This document shows, in pieces, positions 6,782 to 14,413 of a DNA stretch of 25,787 bases (within the stretch, counting starts at the first letter, position 1; each line of letters starts with the position of its first letter). Below the pieces are notes generated by a model that saw only the letters and a program-made list of their open reading frames with translations, was not told the origin of the DNA and ran no database searches. This DNA is from a bacterium UBP8_UBA6595 (GTDB lineage: Bacteria; Margulisbacteria; Marinamargulisbacteria; UBA6595): NCBI GenBank assembly GCA_002433595.1, contig DJIL01000008.1, positions 1 to 25,787 of the forward strand. Direction: 5' to 3'. A program made the position numbers and the translations under genes.

Positions 6782-8659
6782 ATGAACAAACCCGGTAAAC
6801 AAGACAAGCAAGCATCCATGGATTTAGCAGAATCTGCACGACAAACAAAATGGCAACACCCCAGCTTTACAGCTGAACTATTTAAAGGGTCGTTCCGATG
6901 GGATTTGATTCATCCCTATCCCGCACAATCGGACACCGACAAAGCCATTGGCGATGCCGTATTGGTTGAATTAGAAAAATGCCTAAAAACACACATTAAC
7001 CCAGAGGCGGTTGACAAAAGCGGCGTATTGCCCGAAACAGCACTTGACGCCTTAAAAGCCGGCGGGTATTTTGGCATGAAAATTCCCAAAGCTTACGGCG
7101 GCATGGGGTTATCTATTACGAATTATGTGCGCGCAATGGAACTAGTCGCCAGTTGGTGCGGGTCAACTGCCGTGTGGTTATCCGCTCACCAAAGCATCGG
7201 GGTTCCGCAACCATTAAAAGAATTCGGCAATGACGCACAAAAAGAAAAGTACTTGCCTCGATTAGCGGCCGGTGCCGTATCCGCTTTTTCATTAACTGAA
7301 CCCGATGTTGGCTCTGATCCAGCACGTATGGGCACTACAGCGACCCCCATTGACGACGGCAATTACTACATTATTAATGGTCAAAAACTATGGACAACCA
7401 ATGGCCCTGCGGCTGAACTGTTGGTTGTCATGGCTGAAACGCCCCCCAAGCTGGTTCATGGAAAAGAAAAAAAACAAATTACGGCCTTTATTGTTGAAGC
7501 GCCTACCCCTGGGCTATCCGTCTTGCACGAATGTGAGTTTATGGGCATTCGGGCCATTCGAAACGGCTGGATGGAGTTTAAAGACGTCAAAGTTCCTAAA
7601 GAAAATATTATCGGAAACTTGGGTGATGGCTTGAAAATTGCATTAGCCACCCTCAATGTGGGGCGTCTCACCATTCCCGTCATTTCTGCCGGGACGGGCA
7701 AAGTGTGTTTGTCTTACTGCCAAGATTGGATCAAGCAACGGGTGCAATGGGGACAATCTATTGGCAAGCATCAAGCCGTCGCTAATTTGGTCAATGATAT
7801 TGCCACCCATACATTCGCCATTGATGCGATGAGCTTTTTAACCTGTTCGCTGATTGAAAACGAAACGGCTGATGTTCGTTTAGAAGCAGCCATTGCCAAG
7901 TATTTTGGATCCGAACGTGCATGGGATATTGTGGACAAAACCATGCAGATACGCGGCGGGCGAGGCTTTGAAACCGCGGACTCGTTACGCAAACGAAATG
8001 AACCTGGCATTCCCATTGAACGGGTTATGCGTGATACGCGAATTAATCGAATTATCGAAGGCACCAGCGAAATTATGCATTTGTTTATTGCACGAGAAGC
8101 CATGGATTTACATATTAAAACTGTGTTTGCATTAAGCAACCCCGCCATTAGTATCAGTAAAAAAATTGGTATTGTATTAAAAGCGGGTCTATTTTATTCT
8201 CTATGGTACCCCAAGCTTTGGCTACCCTCTTGGTCTATCTTTTCAATCAAGCACTTAAATCAGCGCAATTTATCTCAACTGCATTATATTTCACGAACAT
8301 CCAAACGGCTAGCACGTAGCTTGTTTCACACGATGGTTCGGTTTGGCCCAAAGCTAGAATACCAACAGGCTATTCTTGCGCATTACGTTGATATTGGCAC
8401 TCAACTGTTTGCCATGGCTGCAACCCTATCTAAAGCAGAATCTATTTTGCATAATCATCAAAACCCCAAAACAATCCAAGCCTTAACGACAGCATTTTGC
8501 CACCAATCCCGCAAAGAAATTGAGCAGCACTTTAGAGCTGTTCGGACGGCGGAACCCCAAGAGAAAAAAGTGGCCAGCGAAGCGCTTATGAATGCTGATT
8601 TGGATTGGTTGATGAATGATATCATTCGATTCGAAACTACCGATACCCCCATCAATTGA
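6782..8659 (+). CDS. Acyl-CoA dehydrogenase with C-terminal extension (VLCAD-like architecture)
   Basis: This FAD enzyme makes the first oxidation of beta-oxidation (acyl-CoA to trans-2-enoyl-CoA). The catalytic domain spans about 60-440: AFSLTEPDVGSDPARMG and WTTNGPAAELLVVMAET line the flavin and substrate site, GGRGFE follows, and Glu426 in IIEGTSEIMHLFIAREAMD is the likely catalytic base. Residues 440-625 form an extra helical region with an aromatic, hydrophobic stretch (AGLFYSLWYPKLWLPSW) followed by LARSLFHTMVRFGPKLE and DIGTQLFAMAATLSKAE. Long-chain enzymes such as VLCAD also carry a C-terminal membrane-contact extension, so membrane association is an inference. An AAGGAG at 6769-6774 sits 7 nt before the ATG and overlaps the fadJ stop. 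No electron-transfer flavoprotein gene is in the window. Confidence 0.9.
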   Translation: MNKPGKQDKQASMDLAESARQTKWQHPSFTAELFKGSFRWDLIHPYPAQSDTDKAIGDAVLVELEKCLKTHINPEAVDKSGVLPETALDALKAGGYFGMKIPKAYGGMGLSITNYVRAMELVASWCGSTAVWLSAHQSIGVPQPLKEFGNDAQKEKYLPRLAAGAVSAFSLTEPDVGSDPARMGTTATPIDDGNYYIINGQKLWTTNGPAAELLVVMAETPPKLVHGKEKKQITAFIVEAPTPGLSVLHECEFMGIRAIRNGWMEFKDVKVPKENIIGNLGDGLKIALATLNVGRLTIPVISAGTGKVCLSYCQDWIKQRVQWGQSIGKHQAVANLVNDIATHTFAIDAMSFLTCSLIENETADVRLEAAIAKYFGSERAWDIVDKTMQIRGGRGFETADSLRKRNEPGIPIERVMRDTRINRIIEGTSEIMHLFIAREAMDLHIKTVFALSNPAISISKKIGIVLKAGLFYSLWYPKLWLPSWSIFSIKHLNQRNLSQLHYISRTSKRLARSLFHTMVRFGPKLEYQQAILAHYVDIGTQLFAMAATLSKAESILHNHQNPKTIQALTTAFCHQSRKEIEQHFRAVRTAEPQEKKVASEALMNADLDWLMNDIIRFETTDTPIN

Positions 8660-8685
8660 CGTGTACGCCTAATTCCTTGTAGACT
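8656..8685 (+). promoter_or_regulatory. Candidate promoter for the glutaredoxin-bolA-grxD run (leaderless geometry)
   Basis: TTGACG (8656-8661) and TAGACT (8680-8685) are separated by 18 nt. Only six bases lie between the -10 and the ATG at 8692, so transcription would begin at or next to the start codon. There is no Shine-Dalgarno sequence in front of this gene. The -35 overlaps the stop codon of the acyl-CoA dehydrogenase gene. Confidence 0.45.
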
Positions 8686-8691
8686 GCCACT

Positions 8692-8931
8692 ATGGATAAG
8701 CATAAACTTGAACTATTTTACTTTGATCAGTGCCCCTACTGTCAACTTGTGCTGAATCATATCCACACCCATCAATCGCCAGTTACCCTATGCAATACCC
8801 AAACCAATCCCAAGAACCGTGCCCGTCTAAACGCCGTTGGGGGTAAAACCCAAGTTCCTTGCCTGTTTATTGACGGTCAACCCTTATACGAATCTCAAGA
8901 TATTATAAATTGGTTAATTACCCATGCTTAG
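8692..8931 (+). CDS. Glutaredoxin (dithiol, CPYC active site)
   Basis: A 79-residue thioredoxin-fold protein with the classical dithiol site Cys14-Pro-Tyr-Cys17 (FDQCPYCQLV), the cis-proline motif TQVPCLFIDG and the C-terminal YESQDIINWL helix. It is the size of small glutaredoxins and probably reduces disulfides with glutathione or a similar thiol. The ligands needed to tell GrxC from NrdH are not decisive here, so no symbol is given. It is the first of three overlapping genes (glutaredoxin, BolA, monothiol glutaredoxin); its stop overlaps the bolA start by 8 nt. It is also similar to the N-terminal domain of some glutathione S-transferases, but it stops where a stand-alone glutaredoxin should. 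Confidence 0.85.
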   Translation: MDKHKLELFYFDQCPYCQLVLNHIHTHQSPVTLCNTQTNPKNRARLNAVGGKTQVPCLFIDGQPLYESQDIINWLITHA

Positions 8932-9250
8932 TACTATTCAATCCGTTATTGAATCCGCGTTGCCGGAGTCAACCGCCTATATCCTCAACCCCGAGCACGA
9001 TGGCAAGCATTTTCAAGCCATTGTCATCTGCCCATCATTTGAAGGCGTACCGCTGGTTAAACAACACCAAGTTGTTATGAATGCTTTGAAAGCCCAACTT
9101 GAAACAAAAGTGCATGCCCTGGCTTTGAAAACATTCACGCCCGCTGCTTGGGCTGAAAAAAAACATCTTTATTCTTATCTTGAATCTGAGGAGGTTCCCA
9201 ATGAGCAATCCCGTCGCGCTTGCAAAAGACCAAATAAAAAACGACATTAA
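8924..9250 (+). CDS. bolA: BolA family protein
   Basis: BolA proteins partner with monothiol glutaredoxins to form [2Fe-2S]-bridged complexes and act in iron-sulfur protein maturation or regulation. Residues 1-85 carry the BolA pattern: an N-terminal helix (MLSTIQSVIESALPES), a central HFQAIVICPSFEGVPLVKQHQVVMNALKAQL and the closing HALALKTFTPAAW. His residues in the central strand and helix are possible cluster ligands. At 108 residues it has a basic tail (ACKRPNKKRH) that overlaps the start of the next gene by 50 nt, unusually long for neighbouring genes. The start overlaps the glutaredoxin stop. The order BolA then CGFS glutaredoxin matches the known partnership. Confidence 0.85.
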   Translation: MLSTIQSVIESALPESTAYILNPEHDGKHFQAIVICPSFEGVPLVKQHQVVMNALKAQLETKVHALALKTFTPAAWAEKKHLYSYLESEEVPNEQSRRACKRPNKKRH

Positions 9251-9518
9251 TCAACATGCTGTTATCCTATATATGAAAGGGACTAAGTTTGCCCCTCAAT
9301 GTGGGTTTTCAGCACAAGTTATCCAAATTTTAAATGATTTAGGTACCCCTTACGAAACTCGCGATGTGTTGCAAGATGATGCCTTGCGTCAGGGCATTAA
9401 AGAATTCACCGACTGGCCAACTGTGCCCCAGTTATATGTTAATGCTAACTTTATCGGGGGCTGTGATATTATTATGGAATTGTATGAAACCGGCGAACTC
9501 AAACCGCTACTTTCCTAA
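9201..9518 (+). CDS. grxD: Monothiol glutaredoxin (CGFS type, Grx4/GrxD)
   Basis: This 105-residue protein belongs to the CGFS monothiol glutaredoxins, which bind and deliver [2Fe-2S] clusters. The signature is MKGTKFAPQCGFSAQV with Cys34 and Lys26. FTDWPTVPQLYVNANFIGGCDIIMELYETGEL is the usual C-terminal half, in which WPTVPQLY and GGCDI bind glutathione. An excellent ribosome site, GAGGAGG at 9188-9194, lies 6 nt before the ATG at 9201 and fixes the start, although the frame is open 7 codons further upstream. It overlaps the end of bolA by 50 nt. Confidence 0.94.
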   Translation: MSNPVALAKDQIKNDINQHAVILYMKGTKFAPQCGFSAQVIQILNDLGTPYETRDVLQDDALRQGIKEFTDWPTVPQLYVNANFIGGCDIIMELYETGELKPLLS

Positions 9519-9522
9519 TTAA

Positions 9523-10584
9523 ATGTCAGCACTGGTTGACTGGCCCGATGCACTCACCCAGTGGTACAAAAAACAGCAACGGGTATTGCCCTGGAGAAAC
9601 CAATCCCCCAACCCCTATCCCATTTGGGTGAGTGAAATTATGCTTCAGCAAACCCAAGTAGACACGGTTGTTCCGTATTTTAATCGCTTCATTGAAGCAT
9701 TCCCAGAGTTATCCGATTTAGCCAATGCAGAGGAAGATACCATACTAAAATTATGGGCAGGCTTGGGATACTATTCCCGCGCGCGCAATTTGCATGCCGC
9801 TGCCAAAATTATTAACGCCACTGGCTGGCCCACTCAATACGCCAACTTAAAAGAATTGCCCGGTCTTGGGTTTTATACTGCAGCGGCTGTAGCGAGCCTT
9901 GCCTTTGGGGAACCCGTCCCTGTCGTCGATGGCAATGTAATTCGTGTGTTTACTCGATTTTTTGGTTTGCCTGAAGACAGTACGACTCAACGAATGAAGA
10001 CTCATTTATTTGATCGTCTTTTGCCGGCTGTTAAGACTCAAAAACCGTCCGATTTTAATCAAGCCATGATGGAATTGGGCGCCTTAGTCTGCAAACCCCG
10101 GTCTCCCCAATGCCCCGCTTGCCCGTTACAGGCGGGTTGCTTCGCATTTACAAACAATCAAGTTGCGCATTTGCCTAATCGGCCGGCACGAAAAAAAGTC
10201 CCCCACTACCCTGTTGGCATTGGTGTCATTCAGCATAATAATTGCGTATTAATTGGTAAACGAAAAAAAGAACAGATGCTTGGTGGGCTTTGGGAATTTC
10301 CTGGTGGCAAGCAGTTGCCCAATGAATCTCTGACTGAAACAGTAATTCGAGAAGTTTATGAAGAAACCCGACTAACTGTTGATTGCCTGGACGCAATTGC
10401 TAGCATTAATCATGCGTACAGCCATTTTAAAATCACCGTTCATGCATATTGGTGCACACTAATTTCAGGCACCCCAACCCCCATTACAACGGATGCCTTA
10501 CGCTGGGTGTCGTTGGATGATTTACACCACTATCCGTTTCCCACTGCAAGCGTTAAGCTTATTCAGCATTTGCATCAATCATGA
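9523..10584 (+). CDS. mutY: A/G-specific adenine DNA glycosylase MutY
   Basis: MutY removes adenine mispaired with 8-oxoguanine. The HhH-GPD glycosylase core is complete: Glu38 in SEIMLQQTQVDTVVPYF, the hairpin LPGLGFYTAAAVAS, the catalytic Asp136 in VPVVDGNVIRVF, and the [4Fe-4S] ligands Cys190, Cys197, Cys200 and Cys206 spaced C-x6-C-x2-C-x5-C. The C-terminal MutT-like domain that reads the 8-oxoG carries GGLWEFPGGKQLPNE and REVYEET, a Nudix-like box. At 353 residues the length matches E. coli MutY. It begins 4 nt after grxD and its stop overlaps the next start (ATGA). Being downstream of Fe-S cluster carriers suits an Fe-S enzyme, but this may be coincidence. Confidence 0.97.
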   Translation: MSALVDWPDALTQWYKKQQRVLPWRNQSPNPYPIWVSEIMLQQTQVDTVVPYFNRFIEAFPELSDLANAEEDTILKLWAGLGYYSRARNLHAAAKIINATGWPTQYANLKELPGLGFYTAAAVASLAFGEPVPVVDGNVIRVFTRFFGLPEDSTTQRMKTHLFDRLLPAVKTQKPSDFNQAMMELGALVCKPRSPQCPACPLQAGCFAFTNNQVAHLPNRPARKKVPHYPVGIGVIQHNNCVLIGKRKKEQMLGGLWEFPGGKQLPNESLTETVIREVYEETRLTVDCLDAIASINHAYSHFKITVHAYWCTLISGTPTPITTDALRWVSLDDLHHYPFPTASVKLIQHLHQS

Positions 10585-11282
10585 GTATGCGCATTCAAAA
10601 ATACCTATCTCAAGCCGGCATTATCTCTCGTCGAAAAGCTGAGGCGTTTTTAAAAAATGGCTGGATTTTAATTAATGGAACGCCAGTCACTACACCCGGC
10701 ACCCGAATTAACCCAGAAACTGATACCGTATCATTTTCAGACGAGGCTCTAGCGGAAATGACAACTTATTGTATCTTGGCCTTTCATAAACCCGCCGGCA
10801 TTGTCACGAATTGCAAACAATCGGGTGAGCGAGAAATTACCGATTTGCTGCCTCAAAAATACCGGCACCTAAACGCTATCGGTCGATTGGACAAAGCATC
10901 AGAAGGGCTTATCTTACTCACTGACAATGGTTCGGTAGCCAATTATTTTTTAAATAATGCCGAGCCACATTCTCGCTTATACCGCGTACTAGCCGCGCAC
11001 CCCCTGTCTCAGTCTCAAGTAGCCGCTTTGGAATCCGGTGTCGATATTGGCAACTATGTTACAAAACCCTGCCGCATTCATCAAACCACGGCTCGTCATC
11101 TTGAAATTACACTAACGGAAGGAAAAAACAGACAAATTCGCCGGATGCTGTACGCCGTTGGCAACCGTGTACACCGACTCATTCGGCTTCAGTTCGGCAC
11201 CATTGAATTGGGTGATCTAAGCGCTGGGGCCTATCGAGTTATTCCCAATGATTCGCTGCCCGTTCAAAATAACGCCTATTAA
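10581..11282 (+). CDS. RNA pseudouridine synthase, RsuA/RluB/E/F family
   Basis: A 233-residue pseudouridine synthase that would modify rRNA. Residues 1-50 form an S4 RNA-binding domain (MRIQKYLSQAGIISRRKAEAFLKNGWILING). The catalytic motif is GRLDKASEGLILLTDNG with Asp104 as nucleophile; the usual GRLDxxTEGL has Ser here in place of Thr. TEGKNRQIRRMLYAVGNRVHRLIR is the conserved C-terminal substrate site. The length fits RluE/RsuA/RluF-like members and is shorter than E. coli RluB, so the exact rRNA position cannot be assigned. The start overlaps the mutY stop as ATGA. Confidence 0.92.
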   Translation: MSMRIQKYLSQAGIISRRKAEAFLKNGWILINGTPVTTPGTRINPETDTVSFSDEALAEMTTYCILAFHKPAGIVTNCKQSGEREITDLLPQKYRHLNAIGRLDKASEGLILLTDNGSVANYFLNNAEPHSRLYRVLAAHPLSQSQVAALESGVDIGNYVTKPCRIHQTTARHLEITLTEGKNRQIRRMLYAVGNRVHRLIRLQFGTIELGDLSAGAYRVIPNDSLPVQNNAY

Positions 11283-11294
11283 TGCTACTCTTGA

Positions 11295-12218
11295 ATGAGA
11301 ATGTCTGACATTATTACAATTAAAAACTTAAGTAAAGCGTATGCTTCCGGTGTGCAATCACTATGCACTGTATCGTTATCAATACGCAGTGGCGAGTTAT
11401 TTGCACTTCTGGGCCCCAATGGGGCTGGAAAAACCACGCTAATCAGTACTGTATGCGGTTTAACCACACGGACAAACGGACAAGTTACCGTGAATGGCTA
11501 TGATATTTATCACGACTACCGCGCCGCTCGCAAACAAATTGGCTTAGTCCCTCAAGAAATTACCATCGATATTTTTGACACCCCCTGGAAAACGGTTCGC
11601 TTTAGCCGATCATTATTTGGACTGCCCCGAAATGATGCCTATTTAAAAGACCTGCTAAAACAGCTGTCTCTATGGGATAAACGGGATCAAAAAATGATTA
11701 CGCTATCTGGGGGGATGAAGCGTCGCGTTATGATTGCCAAAGCCTTAGCCCATGAGCCTAAAATTTTATTTTTAGACGAGCCCACCGCTGGTGTTGATGT
11801 GGAACTCCGCCAAGCCATGTGGAAACAACTCCAAACACTTAAATCCAATGGAGTGACCATTATATTAACCACTCATTACATTGAAGAGGCCGAAGAAATG
11901 GCCGATCGCATTGGGATTTTGAATAACGGCCGCTTAATGCTTGTTGAAGATAAACATACTTTAATGAAAAAAATGAGTGCTAAAACTGTGATGATTGATC
12001 TTCAACATCCCCTTTCCAAACTACCGGAACCTTTGCGTCACTTATCCCTAGAGTTACTCAATAACCAGTGTATTAAATTTCATTACAACTCTGAAACCGG
12101 GCCCCACACAATTGCCGATGTGTTAAGCAGCCTACAAACGCAAAAATTGGCCTATGTTGATATTCGAACGGAGCAAGACTCATTAGAAGACATTTTTGTT
12201 CGACTGGTAAACGCATGA
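11295..12218 (+). CDS. yadG: ABC transporter ATP-binding protein, YadG-like
   Basis: This is the ATPase subunit of an ABC-2 exporter. It has Walker A GPNGAGKT (40-47), the Q-loop GLVPQE, signature LSGGM (137-141), Walker B ILFLDEPTAGVD (Asp161, Glu162) and the switch His194 in LTTHYIEEAEEMADR. At 307 residues, and with a YadH-like permease directly downstream (ATGA overlap), the pair matches E. coli YadG/YadH in size and order. The substrate is unknown. Two in-frame starts, at 11295 and 11301, are possible; neither has a strong ribosome site. The C-terminal 80 residues are the usual regulatory extension of such exporters. Confidence 0.92.
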   Translation: MRMSDIITIKNLSKAYASGVQSLCTVSLSIRSGELFALLGPNGAGKTTLISTVCGLTTRTNGQVTVNGYDIYHDYRAARKQIGLVPQEITIDIFDTPWKTVRFSRSLFGLPRNDAYLKDLLKQLSLWDKRDQKMITLSGGMKRRVMIAKALAHEPKILFLDEPTAGVDVELRQAMWKQLQTLKSNGVTIILTTHYIEEAEEMADRIGILNNGRLMLVEDKHTLMKKMSAKTVMIDLQHPLSKLPEPLRHLSLELLNNQCIKFHYNSETGPHTIADVLSSLQTQKLAYVDIRTEQDSLEDIFVRLVNA

Positions 12219-12976
12219 TGCTTCAATCTGTTTTTACCATTTATAAAGCGGAAATTATGCGCATGAGACGTACGATTGTTCAAAGTGTTTTAGCCCCTAT
12301 TTTATCCACAAGCTTGTATTTTGTTGTGTTTGGATCTGCCATTGGGTCTCAAATTAATGAAATTGATGGGATTGGCTATGGCTCATTTATAGTACCGGGA
12401 TTAATTATGCTCTCGGTACTCACACAAAGCATTGCCACTGCATCATTTGGGATCTATTTCCCTCGCTTTAACGGTACTATTTATGAGATTTTGTCTGCCC
12501 CTTTGTCCTATGTCGAAATTGTTTTGGGTTATGTTGGTGCCGCGGCTTCTAAAGCCATTATCATTGGGTTTCTGATCCTGGGCACCTCGTTTATTTTCAC
12601 ACCTGTTAGCATTCAAAGCCCCTGGCTTATGCTTGTATTTCTAATACTAACATGCGTTACCTTTAGCCTGTTTGGCTTTATGATTGGAATTTGGGCGGGA
12701 AACTTTGAAAAACTCCAAATTATTCCGGCTTTGATTATTACCCCTCTGACATTTTTAGGGGGTAGTTTTTATTCGATTTCAATGTTGCCACCGTTTTGGC
12801 AGACCGTATCGTTATTTAATCCTGTTGTGTATTTAATCAGTGGGTTTCGATGGAGCTTTTATGGCAAAGGCGATGTTAGCCTAACCACCAGCTTTGTAAT
12901 GATTGCTATTTTCCTATTGGTATCCCTCATGGTTATTCATTGGATTTTTAAAACGGGCTACCGATTAAAACCGTAA
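12215..12976 (+). CDS. yadH: ABC-2 type transporter permease, YadH-like
   Basis: A 253-residue membrane protein with six predicted membrane segments and the ABC-2 permease features. The first is an N-terminal helix before a TM segment (QSVLAPILSTSLYFVVFGSA). Conserved loop sequences follow: YGSFIVPGLIMLSVLTQSI, LSAPLSYVEIVLGYVGAA, LTFLGGSFYSISMLPPFWQT and LFNPVVYLISGFRWSFYG. These match E. coli YadH closely. It forms the channel for the ATPase encoded just upstream, with a 4-nt overlap. The substrate is not known; a lipid or a toxic hydrophobic compound would be typical for the family. Confidence 0.92.
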   Translation: MMLQSVFTIYKAEIMRMRRTIVQSVLAPILSTSLYFVVFGSAIGSQINEIDGIGYGSFIVPGLIMLSVLTQSIATASFGIYFPRFNGTIYEILSAPLSYVEIVLGYVGAAASKAIIIGFLILGTSFIFTPVSIQSPWLMLVFLILTCVTFSLFGFMIGIWAGNFEKLQIIPALIITPLTFLGGSFYSISMLPPFWQTVSLFNPVVYLISGFRWSFYGKGDVSLTTSFVMIAIFLLVSLMVIHWIFKTGYRLKP

Positions 12977-12980
12977 CCGC

Positions 12981-13009
12981 TTAACAGGCAATTGCTTTTC
13001 TGCTAAACT
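12981..13009 (+). promoter_or_regulatory. Candidate promoter for ridA (extended -10, leaderless geometry)
   Basis: TTAACA (12981-12986) and TAAACT (13004-13009) are separated by 17 nt. The -10 is preceded by TGC, which makes an extended -10 element. The -10 ends 8 nt before the ATG at 13018, so the mRNA would start almost at the start codon; no Shine-Dalgarno sequence is present. The gap between the exporter stop and ridA (41 nt) is otherwise featureless. Confidence 0.5.
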
Positions 13010-13017
13010 AGTTTTAA

Positions 13018-13404
13018 ATGCCCCTGAATACCATTAACACATCAAACGCGCCCCAACCAATTGGGCCTTACTCACAAGCAATTAACCACAAAGGACTACT
13101 CTATGTTTCGGGTCAAATTCCTATAAATCCCCAAACCGGGGATATCCCGACCCGCATTGCGGATCAAGCCCATCAAGCCCTTGATAACTTGCTCGCTATT
13201 ATTACGGCTGCCGGCGCACAGGTAACCGATGTTATAAAAAACACAATTTATATTAAAAACATGAATGACTTTGACACAATTAATCAGGTCTACAGCACTT
13301 ATTTTTCAGAGCCATACCCCGCACGCGCTGTCATTGAAGTGTCGCGATTGCCGAAAGATGTTGGTATCGAAATTGAATCGGTTGTTTCAAATGCTAATTC
13401 CTGA
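13018..13404 (+). CDS. ridA: RidA family enamine/imine deaminase
   Basis: RidA hydrolyses reactive enamine/imine intermediates such as 2-aminoacrylate. The 128-residue protein has the family's N-terminal NAPQPIGPYSQA, LLYVSGQIPINPQTG, and the active-site Arg103 in YPARAVIEVSRLPKD with Glu118 in VGIEIESV, matching Arg105 and Glu120 of the well-studied enzyme. It should form a trimer in the cytoplasm. It is preceded by a possible promoter and its last 14 nt overlap the following LOG-family gene. Confidence 0.95.
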   Translation: MPLNTINTSNAPQPIGPYSQAINHKGLLYVSGQIPINPQTGDIPTRIADQAHQALDNLLAIITAAGAQVTDVIKNTIYIKNMNDFDTINQVYSTYFSEPYPARAVIEVSRLPKDVGIEIESVVSNANS

Positions 13405-14401
13405 CGCTGTTACTACCGCCATTCACGCGCTATCCGATGCCTTGTCCACGCATACAGATTCAAAAGATATTGATGCCGCATTGTCCTCTTTAGCTAAAAT
13501 ATGGCTCACCACACCCACTACAAGTGATCGAAAAATTGCCATTACCGCTTTAGATGAGCTATACCATTCATTTAAAGTTTTTTTACCCCATAGAGATAGT
13601 CGAAAGGTTTGTATTTTTGGCTCCGCTCGTACGCCAAGCGATGACCCCGATTATCAGTTAGCCAAAGCCGTATCGACTGAGTTATCTCGATCTGGTTTTT
13701 TTGTCATTACCGGTGCTGGTGATGGCATTATGGCGGCTGGCAATGAAGGCCCCGGTCCCGACCGGAGTTTTGGCCTCAACATTGACTTACCCTTTGAACA
13801 AGAACCCAATCCATTTATTAAACATAGTTCGAAATTAGTCCATTACAATTATTTTTTTCTGCGAAAACTATTTTTTATTAAAGAATCAGACGCTACAATT
13901 TTATGCCCCGGAGGCTTTGGCACCCACGATGAAGGGTTTGAATTATTAACCTTGATCCAAACCGGACGATGCGCCCCACGCCCGCTTGTATTAATGCATG
14001 AGAAAAATTCGTGCTACTGGGACTCATGGCTCACTTTTGTTAAGGAAGAGTTGCTTGAACGACAGCTTATTTCACCTGATGACATGGGTTTATTTGTGAT
14101 AACCAGCGACCCCCACGTAGCCACTAAGCATATTTGCCATTTTTACAGTGGCTACCATTCTATCTTTTATCGAGAGGCCCATGCTTTTGTTCGTCTGAAT
14201 CGAGAATTATCCAGCCATCACCTGCAAACACTTACAGAAACCTGCGGTGATGCGGTAACCACTGACGGTATTTTCAACTATTATGATCAAGCGTGTGTTG
14301 ATTCAGACCCATTCCCCAACAAGCCTGTCCTTCGATTTTTATTTAATAAAAAATATGGTAGTCTAAATAAATTGATACACACGATTAACAATTTGAATTA
14401 G
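13391..14401 (+). CDS. LOG-family Rossmann protein (nucleotide 5'-monophosphate nucleosidase-like)
   Basis: A 336-residue protein whose central part (about 70-270) is a LOG ('lysine decarboxylase-like') domain. It has VCIFGSART, VITGAGDGIMAAGNEG, YFFLRKLFFIKESDA (Arg158) and LCPGGFGTHDEGFE (173-186), the PGGxGTxxE motif. LOG proteins remove the base from nucleoside monophosphates, as in cytokinin activation and PpnN-type enzymes. The N-terminal 65-residue helical part and long C-terminal extension place it nearer the large LOG proteins than the small 180-200-residue ones. The ATG at 13391 overlaps the ridA end by 14 nt; the frame stays open further upstream inside ridA, but that part would be non-coding. 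The true substrate is unknown. Confidence 0.82.
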   Translation: MLIPDAVTTAIHALSDALSTHTDSKDIDAALSSLAKIWLTTPTTSDRKIAITALDELYHSFKVFLPHRDSRKVCIFGSARTPSDDPDYQLAKAVSTELSRSGFFVITGAGDGIMAAGNEGPGPDRSFGLNIDLPFEQEPNPFIKHSSKLVHYNYFFLRKLFFIKESDATILCPGGFGTHDEGFELLTLIQTGRCAPRPLVLMHEKNSCYWDSWLTFVKEELLERQLISPDDMGLFVITSDPHVATKHICHFYSGYHSIFYREAHAFVRLNRELSSHHLQTLTETCGDAVTTDGIFNYYDQACVDSDPFPNKPVLRFLFNKKYGSLNKLIHTINNLN

Positions 14402-14413
14402 GAGTTTCTATCT

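Noticed and set aside
7771..8148. 125-codon open frame on the minus strand
   Set aside because: It lies wholly antisense to the conserved catalytic part of the acyl-CoA dehydrogenase, with no ribosome site and no recognisable domain; it is a shadow frame.
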